This document shows, piece by piece, positions 48,200 through 59,731 of a stretch of 64,000 nt of DNA; the first letter of the stretch is position 1, and every line of letters begins with the position of its first letter. Source of the stretch: Diplosphaera chodatii (lineage: Eukaryota > Chlorophyta > Trebouxiophyceae > Prasiolales > Stichococcaceae); NCBI GenBank assembly GCA_032358165.1, contig JAALGY010000002.1, positions 62,001 through 126,000 on the forward strand. The letters run 5' to 3'. The notes beneath the pieces are model-generated. The model was given only the letters and a program-made list of their open reading frames with translations. It was not told where the DNA came from and did not search any database. Both the position numbers and the translations under genes were made by a program.

Positions 48200-50884
48200 C
48201 AGCACGAAGCTGGGTTGGAGGCCTGATGTGTTGCAAAAGGTGTCTTCTTGATAGGCAATACTACTGAACGGACCTCCCCGACTGACAGATAGATGGTATT
48301 GATAGACTGACAGGTGGTATGGTATAAGAGATCTAGGTGATTGAGGCAGTTGGTTGCTGAATACGTTGAACACTTCTACGTTTGTAAGGTAAGCTATGAG
48401 CGATACCTTCCATGTTGAAACAGGATCTACCTGCCATAAGCTGGGTGTATGCTGCCATGGCGGGCGGCGTGGAATAAAGCAGAGCTGCACCGCGTGCTGC
48501 AGGCTCTGCAGCCTCATGGCCTATGAATGACTGCTGCTGGTCCATGTGCTGCGGGATGCGCTTCCAACTGAAGGCTGAGTCGGCATTGACAAAGCACGAG
48601 TGGCTAGCCAAAGATATCACCTAAGGACTCTCCGACTTCGCATCATTTCCTTGCAGGCTCGTGGATGCCAGGTTGGAAACATGCACTGTAAACAAGCAAT
48701 GCTTCAAACGATGCTCTTATGTGAATACTTACTGATTTGCTCCACGACGTTTGGACACCATCGGCTAACTTACATCGTGAGTTGCCATCTTGTGCAATGT
48801 GGCGGGCTGTGCAGGCGTCCGCTTTGCATACTCTGACTGTGCATACCGGCTACTGTCAACTTGCACCGTGCAGAACTGCAGACGCAGCAGCGAAGCAGCC
48901 TTTGGTGCCACGCCTGCTCCTCAAACTCCGTCGTCATCCACCGCTGGATGGCCATTTCCTTGCAGATTTTAAACCTAAAAGCCATATGTGCACTGATGTC
49001 CGTTGGTGTCGAGGCAGCAGCATTGCATTAAAGATGGGACCGTGGTGGTGCGTGGGCTGTGTGCCACAAAGCTACCAGCTGCAGCCTGCCAGCAGCATCT
49101 GCAAGATGTTGGGCTCCTATGCCGGCGGCCTTTTTGATTCAGCACCACTGGCTGCCTTCCGGCAGGGGCTATACCAAAATGCCCGCCACGGCTCCGTTGC
49201 GACAGCAAGTGCAATTGACGGGGAAAAGTGTATGCTCCAAATGCACGGTGCAGCTGGGTATAGTTCGCAGCATCTAGTGCTCATGGTCCGGGTATCCTGC
49301 TTCCTGCATAATGCTCGCTGCAAGGGGAATAGAAGAGGGGATGACACGAGGCTGAAGACCATGGTTCCCGTTTTGTCCGATTTGCCTGCGACTTTGCAGC
49401 GCTGTCATGGACTACACATTGCATCTGACGCGCGCGCCGCTTCACGAGCTCATCTTAAGTGTCTGAGCTACAGCCTGAGACCTACAGCGCGCGTTGCGAC
49501 TGCGTAGTGCCGCTGCACTGATTTATTGCAACGAGGCACTGCCTTGCAAGGAAAGCACAGGTTTGCACAGCGCTGGCAGCCCTGCAGACGCAGCCGACCG
49601 CCTTAGGCCTCCATCATTGTTGTTGGAAGCTGCTTGGGTCGTCTGTTCGGTCGCTGACATCGTGCCGCAGCGCATTCACGAGCAGTGCTGAGGTGCCACA
49701 GGACAGCGAACCGAGGCGCTAACGCTGTCCAGCACGTTACGCCGCGGCATCTGAGTCGTGCTCATGCCAGAAGTACTCTGAGACGGTCCAGACAGCGCTG
49801 CCTGCTCTGAACTGGCCGGGGTTGTGTTCTGACGCTCGTCAGCTGAGCGCGGCGCCCCTGGACAAGCGCAGTACTTTCAGCGTCCGCGCCACACATCAGA
49901 AGGCGTTCACCATATGACGTGACCATTGTCAGCGCAAGCAGCCCTCACACTGAGCCTCAGTCAAGATAGAGATGTGTTGTGTCTCTACTGCCGCTGGAAG
50001 CATTGCCAGTTCTGTCACGTGAGCCGGTCTACGCTCACATGCTGCCATATATGAAGCCGATTGACAGCCAAAAAGACCTACTGGACGCGGCAGACGGTCG
50101 CGCAGCCTCGACATGCCGCACTGATTTATTGCAACGACCTCTACGGGATGTGCCCCAGCATCACAGCTCAAGCCGGCACCTGCTGCCGGCGAGCTGCCGC
50201 ATAGGATTTGGATTTGTATAGCTGCAAGTACTGAATGCGCTCCCGAGGACCAGTGCGCCGCGCATTGTCCACACTACACGCTTCTTCCATTTTGCCAATG
50301 GAAATCCTTCGAGTCCCGTCGGACAAAATGGGAACCTTAGAAAGTAACGGGAACGGAGGTCGTGTCATCCCCTCTTCTATTCCCCTTGCTCGCTGGCAAC
50401 CCTGGTACGTTTATAAACCCCTTGCAGGCTTCCTGATAAAGTCAGTGTGGCTCCTGGGTCTTGGCGCTGCGATCATGCCTGCAATCGCTCTCGCAATCAC
50501 CTGCAGCCATGCAGACTGTGACATGCCCTGACGCAACCCGCCAGGACGGTGTGCATGAGAAGTATTAGGCAGCCATCAGGACTTGCCCGCATCCAAAAGG
50601 TGAGCGTTGCGTCTCGTGCTTACGTGCTTGACGATGCACTGCATGCAAGCTTACCGTAGCTTGGCTACAGGCGTGTGGATCGCACCCTTGTCGAACGCTG
50701 AGCATGCACAACACCAGCAGAGTCAAACATAAGTGTTCTTGTGACCTTCACCAGCAGAGCCAAACGTTTACTGACGCAGGCTTGGTCGGCTGCAGGAGCA
50801 TACAACGCATCTTGGCGCAAAGATTGAGACTTGGCACTGATTGAGCGGTCAGCCTGACCCCAGCCCACGCCGCACGCATTCCAG
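48200..50884. other. Repeat-rich intergenic region, no supported gene
   Basis: It may include remains of the retrotransposon 3' LTR at its left end. It holds imperfect inverted arms at 49310-49380 and 50320-50394 and a 20-bp direct repeat at 49515 and 50118 (GCACTGATTTATTGCAACGA). Long ORFs such as 48737-49507 have no recognisable motifs and I do not call them genes. Confidence 0.5.
49310..50394. repeat. Imperfect inverted-repeat structure, arms about 70 bp
   Basis: The left arm AAGGGGAATAGAAGAGGGGA... (49322 onward) recurs as reverse complement at 50355-50388. The arms extend to a shared TTTTGTCCGA (left 49371-49380) with small indels between. The arms enclose about 0.95 kb without a coding signal. 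This could be a small foldback element or the edges of a degraded DNA transposon. Confidence 0.7.
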
Positions 50885-53800
50885 ATGGCAGCAGCCTCTG
50901 GCGGGTCTGGGAGCGAACATTCCTTGCAGGACGCCTCTGCCATCAGTGACCAAGCAGACGCAAACGGCGGCTCAATGGCAGGAGCCAACGGCGCTGAGAG
51001 CGCGGCAGCGCCCGGCAGCGACGGCGGCGGCGCCCAGGCAGCTCAGGCAGGCGGCAACAAACGGCGCTCGAGGCCCCGTGGCACTGCACCTGGCGGGCCT
51101 GATCCCTCGCACCACAAGCTGAAGGTGCGCCCGGCAATGCAGAGGCTGTGTGGGACCCCAGCAGCGTAAGGTCTGGCCACGAGCAGTCCAAGTCTGGACG
51201 CAGGCTGACGTGCTGCATGCGCCTTGCTGTGGTGCAGGACGGCCGGCAGGTGTCGGAGCTCACCCAGGCCGAGGCGCACGCCGAGCTGGAGGCCCTGGGA
51301 CCACGGAAGGGCCGCCCCTCGCAGCTCGTGGCGGCGCTGCGCTGCCAGGTGCGCCTCAGCCACCCTGTGTTGGAATCAAAGGTTCCAGCTGTGGTTCCAG
51401 ATTCCTGCATGCAAGTACACCCTCCGAACACCTGCTGCATCTTTCTGCTTCCTGCTGCGTTCCCACTGCCCTCGCTCGTTGCACTCGGCGCTGCGCCACC
51501 AGCTGCGGCCCCACAACACACTTGTGTGCACATGCAGACGCATGCAAGCATGCTGCTGCACTGCGCCCTGCTGACAACACTTCAGCATGCAGCTGGCGCA
51601 TGCACTGCTGTCAGGCTAGCATGGTCTTGACGCTCTGTATGCACCGCACGATCTTGTACATCCTGTCCATGAGACCCCGCGCTGTGGCTGAGATGCTGGT
51701 GTGAATAGCATGGAACATGATTGCATTGTTCCCCAAGGACCAAGCTTGGTCTTTCTGGGAGTCTCCTCCTCCGTAATCCGGCAGGTGGAAGCTCAGCTTG
51801 GCAACAGTGTGCAACTGGTTACTGTTCAAGGCACAACCGTGTTCTATACACTTGCTGCAGGCGGGCATAGAGACAGCTGTCACCAAGAAGCGGCGCAAGA
51901 TCGTGGAAGCAGCTGCTGGGGCCTCGGCAGCGCAGCAGCAGCCCACGCACGATCAGATGCCAGCAGCAGGAGCAGCTGGGCAGGCGCAGCAGCAGGCGCC
52001 TGCGCAGCCACAGCAGGCCCCTGCAGCACGTGCACCACCGCAGCGGCTGCCATCAGCGCCTGCGTCGAGTCAGCCAGCCACTGCTCAGCAGCCCCAGCAG
52101 CCTGTGGCCTGCGGCGCTGTGCCACGCCTGATGCAGCAGCAGCTGTCCGTGGCAGCAGCAGCATCTGTGCCACAGGCACCTCCCCTGTCGACTGGTGCTC
52201 AGGGTGCAGCGGCGACGGTAGCACCACGGCCGCTGGCCAACCCGCCCGTTGCGCAGCAGCTGCAGGCGGAGCTGGCGGCCGTTGGCGAGCCGCCGCCGCT
52301 GGGACTGGCCTACGCCGCCACGGTTGCAACCAACGGCTGTGCGCCGGGTGACGAACAAGAAACAACCGGGCGCAGGCCGCCACGGGAGCGTGCGCTGTTC
52401 GACCTGGCTGCGAAAGCGGTAACAGTGCAGAAGCGTCAGCCAGGCAGCTGCCCCAACGTGGCTGCTAACCCAGCACAGGCAAGCCCAACCTGACAGCATC
52501 AGCATGTTGCAAGATACCTCAACACAAGTCCTGTCGATACAGAGGAAACTTGGATATGTGACTGACCTGACTGACAGGTTCAGCCGTACAACATGTGCAG
52601 GCCCCGGATCCAGCGGCAGGGCAGCCGCCCGAAGGCAGTGCAGGCGGCAGTGTTCCTCCCGCAGATGCTGATGCAGAGTCGGCGGACGAAAGCGACAGCG
52701 ACAGCGAAGCAGCTGCAGCAGGGGCGTTGCTGCAGGCGGCCAGCAGCAGCCGTGGCCGCGGCAGGGGCAGAAACGGTCCGTCTGGGCGCGGTCGTGGGCA
52801 GCGTGGCGGCGGCGGCAGCGTCGGCGGCGGCAGGGGCATGAGCAGGGGCAGGGGGCGGGATGCGTCACCAGGCGGCAGCGGCAGTGGCAGCGGCCGGGGC
52901 AGGGGCAGGTCCCTGGGCAGGGGCAGGGGCAGGGGCAGAAGCGGCTTGCCTGGGCGGGGCCTCGGGGATGGCGGCGGCAGCGGCAGCGGCGGCGGGCGCG
53001 GCGGCGGGCGCGGCAGGGGCGGAAGCAGCAGCAGGGGACGGGAAGGCTCACCAGGCCAGGGCTCAGCGGGGCCCAGCTCCCTTGGTCGGCAGACCCGTGG
53101 CATGGCTGCGGTGGGCGCCGCCAAGAAGCGCGGTGCTCCTGCTGGCGCTGCAGAGGTGTGGTGCAGTGCGTGTGCTAACCTGGCATGCATGCAAGCCTCA
53201 ACCTCAGCCTCAGCCTCATGTCGATCGTGTCCTGAAGCCATGCATGCGTAAGACCGACGGTTTGAGGCAACACAGTGCATACGCATGGACCTGCACTCAC
53301 CTTTTTCGAAACCTGGCAACATGTCTGTGCGTTATGACTACGGCACCTGACAGCTTGGTGTGGATGCTGTGCAGGAGCCCGCAGCAAAGCGTCAAAATGG
53401 TGCGCAGCCGGTGCCAGATGGTGCAGACGAATCGGCATCGCCTGCGCCTGAGGGTCAGTCAAATACCCTGCTGAATTACAGCATCTGAATGACCTCATGT
53501 TGTCATGCTGTAGAAGCCGACGCTCGACACTTGGCCCATGTCTGTCGTAATGTGTTCAGCAGAGGGGCTGATCTGGGCGCCGGTGACAAACATGCAAGGT
53601 TTTGGTGGACAAACAGATGGCCACTGCGCACACAGGCAGCCTGGGTGACGTCAGCGCGCATGACGACAGCCCTGCAGGCGATGGCCCCAGCGGTGGCGCA
53701 ACCTCACCGGCCCGCAGCCCTGTTCCGCAGACTCCGCCAGCGGCCAGCACAGCAGCAGCGGCTGATGCTGCGGAGGCCACGAGCATCGATGTTCTGGTAC

Positions 53801-56800
53801 TAGCCGACGATGTGCTGGCGACTGACAGACTACCTCCATCATTAATCGCAGCGGCGGCAGCTGGCAACATTGCCGCTGCAAATGGCTCGGCAGCTCCGGA
53901 CACAGCGGCTGCACCCGTCAACATTGCGGCTGCAAATGGCTCGGCAGCTCCGGGCCCAGCGGCGGCACCTGGCGACATCGCGGCTGCAAATGGCTCGGCA
54001 GCTCCGGACCCAGCGGCGGCATCTGGCAGCATTGCGGCTGCAAATGGCTCGGCAGCTCCGGACCCAGCGGCGGCACCTGGCAGCATTGCGGCTGCAAATG
54101 GCTCGGCAGCCCCGGACAGAGCGGCGGCACCTGGCAGCATTGCGGCTGCAAATGGCTCGGCAGCTCCGAACCCAGCGGCGGCACCTGGCAGCATTGCGGC
54201 TGCAAATGGCTCGGCAGCCCCGGACAGAGCGGCGGCACCTGGCAGCATTGCGGCTGCACGTGGCTCGGCAGCTCCGGACAGAGCGGCGGCATCTGGCAAC
54301 ATTGCGGCTGCAAATGGCTCGGCAGCCCCGGACCCAGCGGCGGCACCTGGCGACATCGCGGCTGCAAATGGCTCGGCAGCCCCGGACACAGTGGCGGCAT
54401 CTGGCAGCATTGCGGCTGCAAATGGCTCGGCAGCTCGGGACACAGCGGCGGCACCTGGCAACACTGCGGCTGCAAATGGCTCGGCAGCTCCTCCGGACAC
54501 AGCGGCGGCATCTGGTAACATTGCGGCTGCAAATGGCTCGGCAGCTCGGGGCACAGCTGCAGCACCTGGCAACATTGCAGCTGCAAATGGCTCGGCAGCT
54601 CCAGCAGCAGTGGCAGGCGTTGCAGAGAGCGATCCCCTGGCGCTGACGGCTGCAGCTATTGCGTCGGCACGTGCAGCGGCGGCAGAAGAGGCAGCAGCCT
54701 TTGCTGCGGCTGGGGCCGGCCGCCCCTACAGCGCCGCCGCAGCCGGCCTGCAGCTGCGGCCGCCACTGGTGCAGCATCAGTCGACAGGCCCGTCCCCGCC
54801 GGCTCTGGGCGACACCCTGAACCTTCATGAAATCCGCAGCGTGCTACCGCCAATTGCCACCAGACCCCCAGCATCGCAGCCGGGCTCCCAAGCCTCGTAC
54901 AGCTGGGCACCAGCAGGTGGCCTTGCAGCCCCATCTTGGCGGCCACAGCCCCACGTCCTGCCAGGGGCGATAATGGACAGCCTGCCAGCTGGCACCCTCC
55001 CCTTGCTGCCCTTGCTGCCCTCAATGGGGCGAGTCGCACCCGCGCCTGCTGCCGCACAGCCGCCGCCGCCGCCGACGCCGTTGGAGTCGCAAACAGCTGC
55101 GCTGCTGCAGCGGATGCTGCGCCGCCCGCAGGCGGACGTGCCGACGTCACTGGCAGTAGCAGAGTTTCTGGCTGCAGGCTCACACCAAGGCCTTCCTGCA
55201 ACAACGCAGCCAGTGCCACCCGCCGCCAGCACACTGCCAACCCCGGCAACAGCAGCTGCTGGCGGGAGCGCCGACATGCCTACATCCAGCGCCACTGCCC
55301 GTCCAGCAGCAGGCAGCGGCGAGCGCGGTCGGCCGCTCAGCGGCGGCAGCAGCCCCACTGCTGGCGCACACCCCCAAGTCACCAGGCCGCCCAGCCTGCC
55401 GCTGCTGGACGGCCCACCCCACACATTGCCCACAGCATCTGCACCGGCGGAGCCGGCGGCGGCGGCGGCGGCGGCGACTGCGGCGGCGGAGGGCACCCCT
55501 GCCACCAGCGGACCGGTCACAGGCAGCGCTGTTGAGGGCGCCGCAGCGCAGCAGCTGCCCGGCTGCTCGGCGGACCCGCCTGCGTGTCAGACCCCTGCGC
55601 AGGTGCGACGCCGTTGGTTGGACTGATATGCCATCCCCCAGGAGGCTGCATGTAAATGCACAGGGCGCGCGTTCTGTCGAGAGGAACTCCCGCCTGCGAT
55701 GCAATATGTGGTTGCAGCACATGCTCCTTTAGATCGCCAGTGGCCGCTCATGACAACATCGTACATCCGGCAACATGGTTTATTGAAACCTGCTGGGATG
55801 TTTTCTGGAACCCACTGTCGGATGCCACACAGCATGTCAATGCGGATACGAAGGATGGGTCACAAACTATGATACTTCATGGTGATGTTGGACGTATGAG
55901 CACATGTTGCATAAGCACATCAATGTGGCCAGACTGTAGCATGGGCTTTGGGCCTGACATGTTTATGGTGCTGTCCTCTGCAGGGCAGCCAGGGCGGGGC
56001 GCCGCCAGCCGCCTCCGGCAGCGCTGCTGATATGCAGGTGCGGCTCCGCTTCTTGTCTGTGTCGCACATCGCTGTCGAGCCCTGGACAGCCTGCAGCAAC
56101 GATGGTCCGGCAGACTGCATCGTGTACTGGCCACCTGCTTTGCTGACCTTCACTCAGCCCTGCTGACCGCTTCGATCTGCTGGTGCACCATGCCTCTGGC
56201 AATGCAGCATGCATGCATGGCCGCATCATGCGCAGGCTGTCATGAGCGTTGGGACTTAGGGTATACATGTGCCGTGCATCTGTCACAGGCGCACTTCCAC
56301 GAGGCATCACAGCTGAGCATCTTCCTTTCCTGTGAAGCAGGCACAGCATGAGGGGCGGCTGGCTGAGTACGTGGTTCGGGAGGCCATTCTGCAGCGTGAG
56401 CTGCGGCTGCTGTCGGACCAGGCACGCTTCTCGCATTCTTACATCACTGCTTACACACGCAAGCCCAGAGTACAGAAGTCGTTGACGCCTCCGCATTAGT
56501 GTATGGCAAAGCTGGCACTGGTCAGATCACCTTACTCCTGGGCATGCACTCCGCTGCAGTCGTACACAGAGGCAGCTGCCAACCCCATGTTGAGGCATGC
56601 AGGCGTCACGATACACAGCCTACTGCATCAGTTCCGTGTCGTGCTGATGGCTCTCGAAGTCAACACAAAGCAAGGTCTGTGTTGCAGGTTGCCCAATCTC
56701 CTGCAGAGGCTGCGCAGCTGCACGAGCAGCTGGTAGAGGCCCGAGCGCAGGCGCAGGCCGCTGATCTGAAGGCGGACGCCCTGCAGCGGCAGCTGGAAGC

Positions 56801-57485
56801 AGAGCGCGCGGCGGCGGCGGCGGCCGAGCGGCGCCGGCTGGAAGCAGAGCACCAGCGGCAGGAAGCGGAAAAGAAGCAGCTGGAAGCAGCGAAGGAGCTG
56901 ACCCGTCAGGCGGCCGCTGAGCAGTGCGCCGAGGCCGCGGCCGCGCAGCGGCGGGCCGAGGCGGACGCCGAAGACGCTCGGGCGCAGCTGGCGGCCCTCA
57001 GGACGAAGGTGCGCACAAGCTGAGTGAGGTTGAGTAGTCACCGGACGCATAGTTGTCAGAAATTTAGATGCTGCCAGCACCTGCCGGCAGGTCTGTTGAA
57101 GCACTTGCACCCCACACATGGAGCATCTGCTGCCTTCCGGCTGTGCTGCTTTCGTTTTTCGCATATTGGGCCGCATCGGTTGCGCGCGCCTGCACATGCC
57201 CTGCACGTGCGCATGCTGCACATCGGAGCCCAGTCCCAGTGCAGTTAGACATGATGGTCTGGACATGACCCATACCATGCCATACCCATACCGACATATA
57301 AAATCTTTCTGTACCAAGAAGGTACAAAGCTTGAATACTCAAGTCATGACATGTTGAATGTGCAGGTGCTGAAGAAGGATGCTGCCGTCGCGCAGGCGCT
57401 GCACAGTCTCAATGTCGCTTACACTGATGTGGCGGGCGCCGCATCTCCACCCGATTGTCAACCAACCCCTGGCAGCCGCAGCTGA
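50885..57485 (+). CDS. Unrecognised large protein: SAP-like motif, RG-rich region, 18-aa repeats, coiled coil
   Basis: Supported exons: 50885-51124, 51238-51348, 51861-52418, 52601-53155, 53375-53453, about 53616-55602, 55984-56037, 56341-56469, 56688-57008, 57366-57485. Most join in phase 0; the link from 53453 (phase 1) to the long exon is unresolved. Parts in order: start MAAASGGSGSEHS with basic KRRSRPRG; a helix-turn-helix stretch VSELTQAEAHAELEALGPRK ending SQLVAAL that resembles a SAP DNA/RNA-binding motif; VTKKRRK, a nuclear-localisation-like patch; a GEPPPLGLAY region; an RG/GGR-rich region typical of RNA-binding proteins; a long Ala/Pro/Ser exon with 14 repeats of 18 residues; two charged coiled-coil exons (LHEQLVEARAQAQAADLKAD and following); and a short tail. 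TGTAA follows the stop at 57515. A nuclear nucleic-acid-binding scaffold is a reasonable guess, not a demonstrated function. Confidence 0.6.
53863..54618. repeat. Coding minisatellite, 14 x 54 bp
   Basis: Fourteen units of 54 bp (unit 12 has one extra codon) encode the 18-residue repeat GSIAAANGSAAPDPAAAP with D/N/S and P/R/T variation. Because the period is a multiple of three and the unit is stop-free in several frames, long shadow ORFs exist on both strands here. Confidence 0.95.
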
Positions 57486-59731
57486 CGCGGCTGCGTGGGC
57501 GGTTGTTTGTGCCATGTAATCGAGTTCCAGGAGATGTGGGCAGCGTGTGATAGAGCGCTTTGCTACTTTTGGGGCGGTGGACCCTTTGGCCCCCTGCTTG
57601 TTTGTGCATGTCGGACATTCACCTTTGGTAGGCGTGTGCATGGGTTAGGGTCTGGCTGGCAGCGTCATTGGTACAGGTGGAGTTAGCCAGGAGGACTTCA
57701 GCAGCGAGATAGAAGATGGCTGTAGATGGTGCAGTTTGTGAACGCAGGACACATCCAATATGCCAGGTTTGGATTCAGCCGTAAGTTTGTAGCATGTTCA
57801 CATGGTACGCTCAGCGACGCCAACACGGAAACCAGCTGCAACATCAGTGCAAGATGTAGGAAATGCTGCTGCCTGTGCATCGTGGCAGTGACAAGCAGTT
57901 GCAAACTGGCCAGTCATGGTGCAGGTAGTAGTGACAAACATGTTCAAGTGACGTACAACAAGTATACATGCGAAAAACAGGTGACCGGAGCAGGGTGTTT
58001 GTGCTGGAGTGCTAAAACCTGAACTTTGCACGACTGCTGTTGCAGCCAGCCCTCACATGCTCCATGTAAGGCCCAACTCCAAACTCTGCACGAGCACGCT
58101 GCCGTTGGACATTCTGCAGATGGCTGTGGCGTCTACCCTGGGGGTTCGCCCTTTCGGCTGCAGTTGTATATTGCCCACTCCAATCATCTGCTGTGGCATC
58201 AGCGCCAGATAGCACTTCTGCCCTGCTGCTGGTCTGCATTCGGTGATGCAGAATCAATCATCAACCATGTATATACCGTAGTGCCCAACATCTTCCGCGC
58301 ACCCAGCTAAACAGGATTGTTTCAAGCCTGCGCGCACCTCCGCGCAGGCAAGATCCAATTTTCTGCTGGCATCGCGCAGACAGTTGCAAATTTCACCAAT
58401 GTCCATCGTACTGGTCTGCATTGCCGTCTGATCACCTTGGGGAACTTCAGAATGATGCAGAGTGCATGTTTGACGGTGTCTGGCACCATTGCTGGCTGAA
58501 AAGGGGCAGATTTCGCCTGGTTTCGGTTCTTCACCCTCGAAAGTTAATTTATTACCCCTTCGCGCACTGATCGCGCAGCCGCCGAATATTCAAATTTAAG
58601 GTGCGCGATACACTCCGCGCCGCAAATCTCGAATTATTTGTGCGCATTAGATGCTGGGCACTACGGTATGTAAACAGACAGACAACTCGCTGGCAGCAGG
58701 TACCTAGGTAAGCCATAGGGGGGGGTGCATCATGCCACATGCGTTGCTGCCATGACCTCTGCTGCCCAAAATACATAGGCGAGTCACTCTCAACGAAAGC
58801 ATCTGCTGCTTAATTCAGGCAGAAGCCGGTAATGCATGCTTTGGTTCAGGATAATGCACTACTACTTGTATTGTCGCAGGTTTTACATGTGCCGAGCTAG
58901 GTCTCGCAATATCTACAGCAGCTGCAACATATATAAAAGTGAAGTCTCAGGGACGTTTCTGCTCACACCCATACCTGCTCTTGAGAGATAGCGTCGGGCC
59001 CACAATCGGTGATGCGGTGAGCGCTGCAGAGTGCAGCCAGCCGCTCCGCAGTTTGGTGCGAGCAAAGAGCTGCGGCCCCATTCTCGCTGTTATCCCTGCC
59101 GAGAGCTTGTGCTGCCGGTCCCACCTGTGCAGAGACACATGGCATGCTGTGGTACCAGGTCTTGCATCGGTGCTGAGGTTGCGCATGACTCGCAGATGTC
59201 AAGCTTGGCCTTGAGGCCGTCCTGCAGGATGGTTGTACCACCTTTACTCCTCATGCAGTACACATGGCATGGTGTCAGAGTCTCATCACACACCCGCTAT
59301 ATATTGTTTGCTGAAAGCCGGTCAGATTTGTCCGGCAGCTATGCTCAACATACGTTTGGCTGCTGAGTGCAAAAGTACCATCAGCATTGGTACACAAAAC
59401 TGCTCGCCTGGCCATCTGCAATATCAGAAGCACCAACTAACTTCAGGACGCAGTTCTCATGCAAGCATCGCACACAGAATAATACAGCTGGTGTGCGACT
59501 GCGCTGCAGCAGGGTGATCCGAATGTAGGACTCTGCCGGAGACAAAAACAGCATGAATAGCTGGGCTCATTCGCAAGGCTTGGCACCTTGAAGACTGGGA
59601 TGAGGTACGCCTTTCCAAAGGGCATGACCTGCTCGAAGTCGAGTCTCCAGGCCCCAACTTGCCTGATCATCCTGAATGTCGTTTCCTGAACAGCAAGTTT
59701 ACCGAAGTAGAGGACTTCAATGCATGCTCGC
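57486..59731. other. Intergenic stretch, mostly without supported gene
   Basis: The only candidate is the small ORF at 57726-58022 (listed separately). The rest has short ORFs and AT-richer patches. Two short similar segments around 59130 and 59265 (ACATGGCATG.TGT) were noticed. Confidence 0.45.
57726..58022 (+). CDS. Small Cys-rich ORF, unknown
   Basis: An uninterrupted 98-aa ORF with a CRKCCCLC cluster and an N-terminal part (IQYARFGFSRKFVACSHG) that reads like a small beta-rich domain. There is no signal peptide and no clear neighbouring exon. It could be an exon of a larger gene or chance. Confidence 0.22.
   Translation: MVQFVNAGHIQYARFGFSRKFVACSHGTLSDANTETSCNISARCRKCCCLCIVAVTSSCKLASHGAGSSDKHVQVTYNKYTCEKQVTGAGCLCWSAKT

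Larger units (their letters stand above)
42700..48200 (+). mobile_element. Decayed Ty3/gypsy chromovirus-type LTR retrotransposon
   Basis: Gag, protease, reverse transcriptase, RNase H, integrase and a C-terminal chromodomain occur in Ty3/gypsy order on the plus strand, with many frameshifts and stops. No 5' LTR is seen: the gag-like sequence starts right after the ALG3 pseudogene, so the element is truncated or rearranged at its 5' end. After the chromodomain, GGGGAGAGTGTAACAGC (about 48188-48204) resembles the usual ORF/3' LTR junction beginning TGT, but no second LTR copy was found for comparison. A TIR element is inserted between RNase H and integrase (46110-46940). Confidence 0.9.

Noticed and set aside
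48737..49507. 256-codon ORF on the plus strand
   Set aside because: No motif, no splice context and overlap with the inverted-repeat arm; probably non-coding.
53556..54828. Long minus-strand ORFs (339 and 328 codons) across the repeat
   Set aside because: They are shadows of the 54-bp coding repeat, which is stop-free in several frames; they lack splice context and the plus-strand exon has flanking support.
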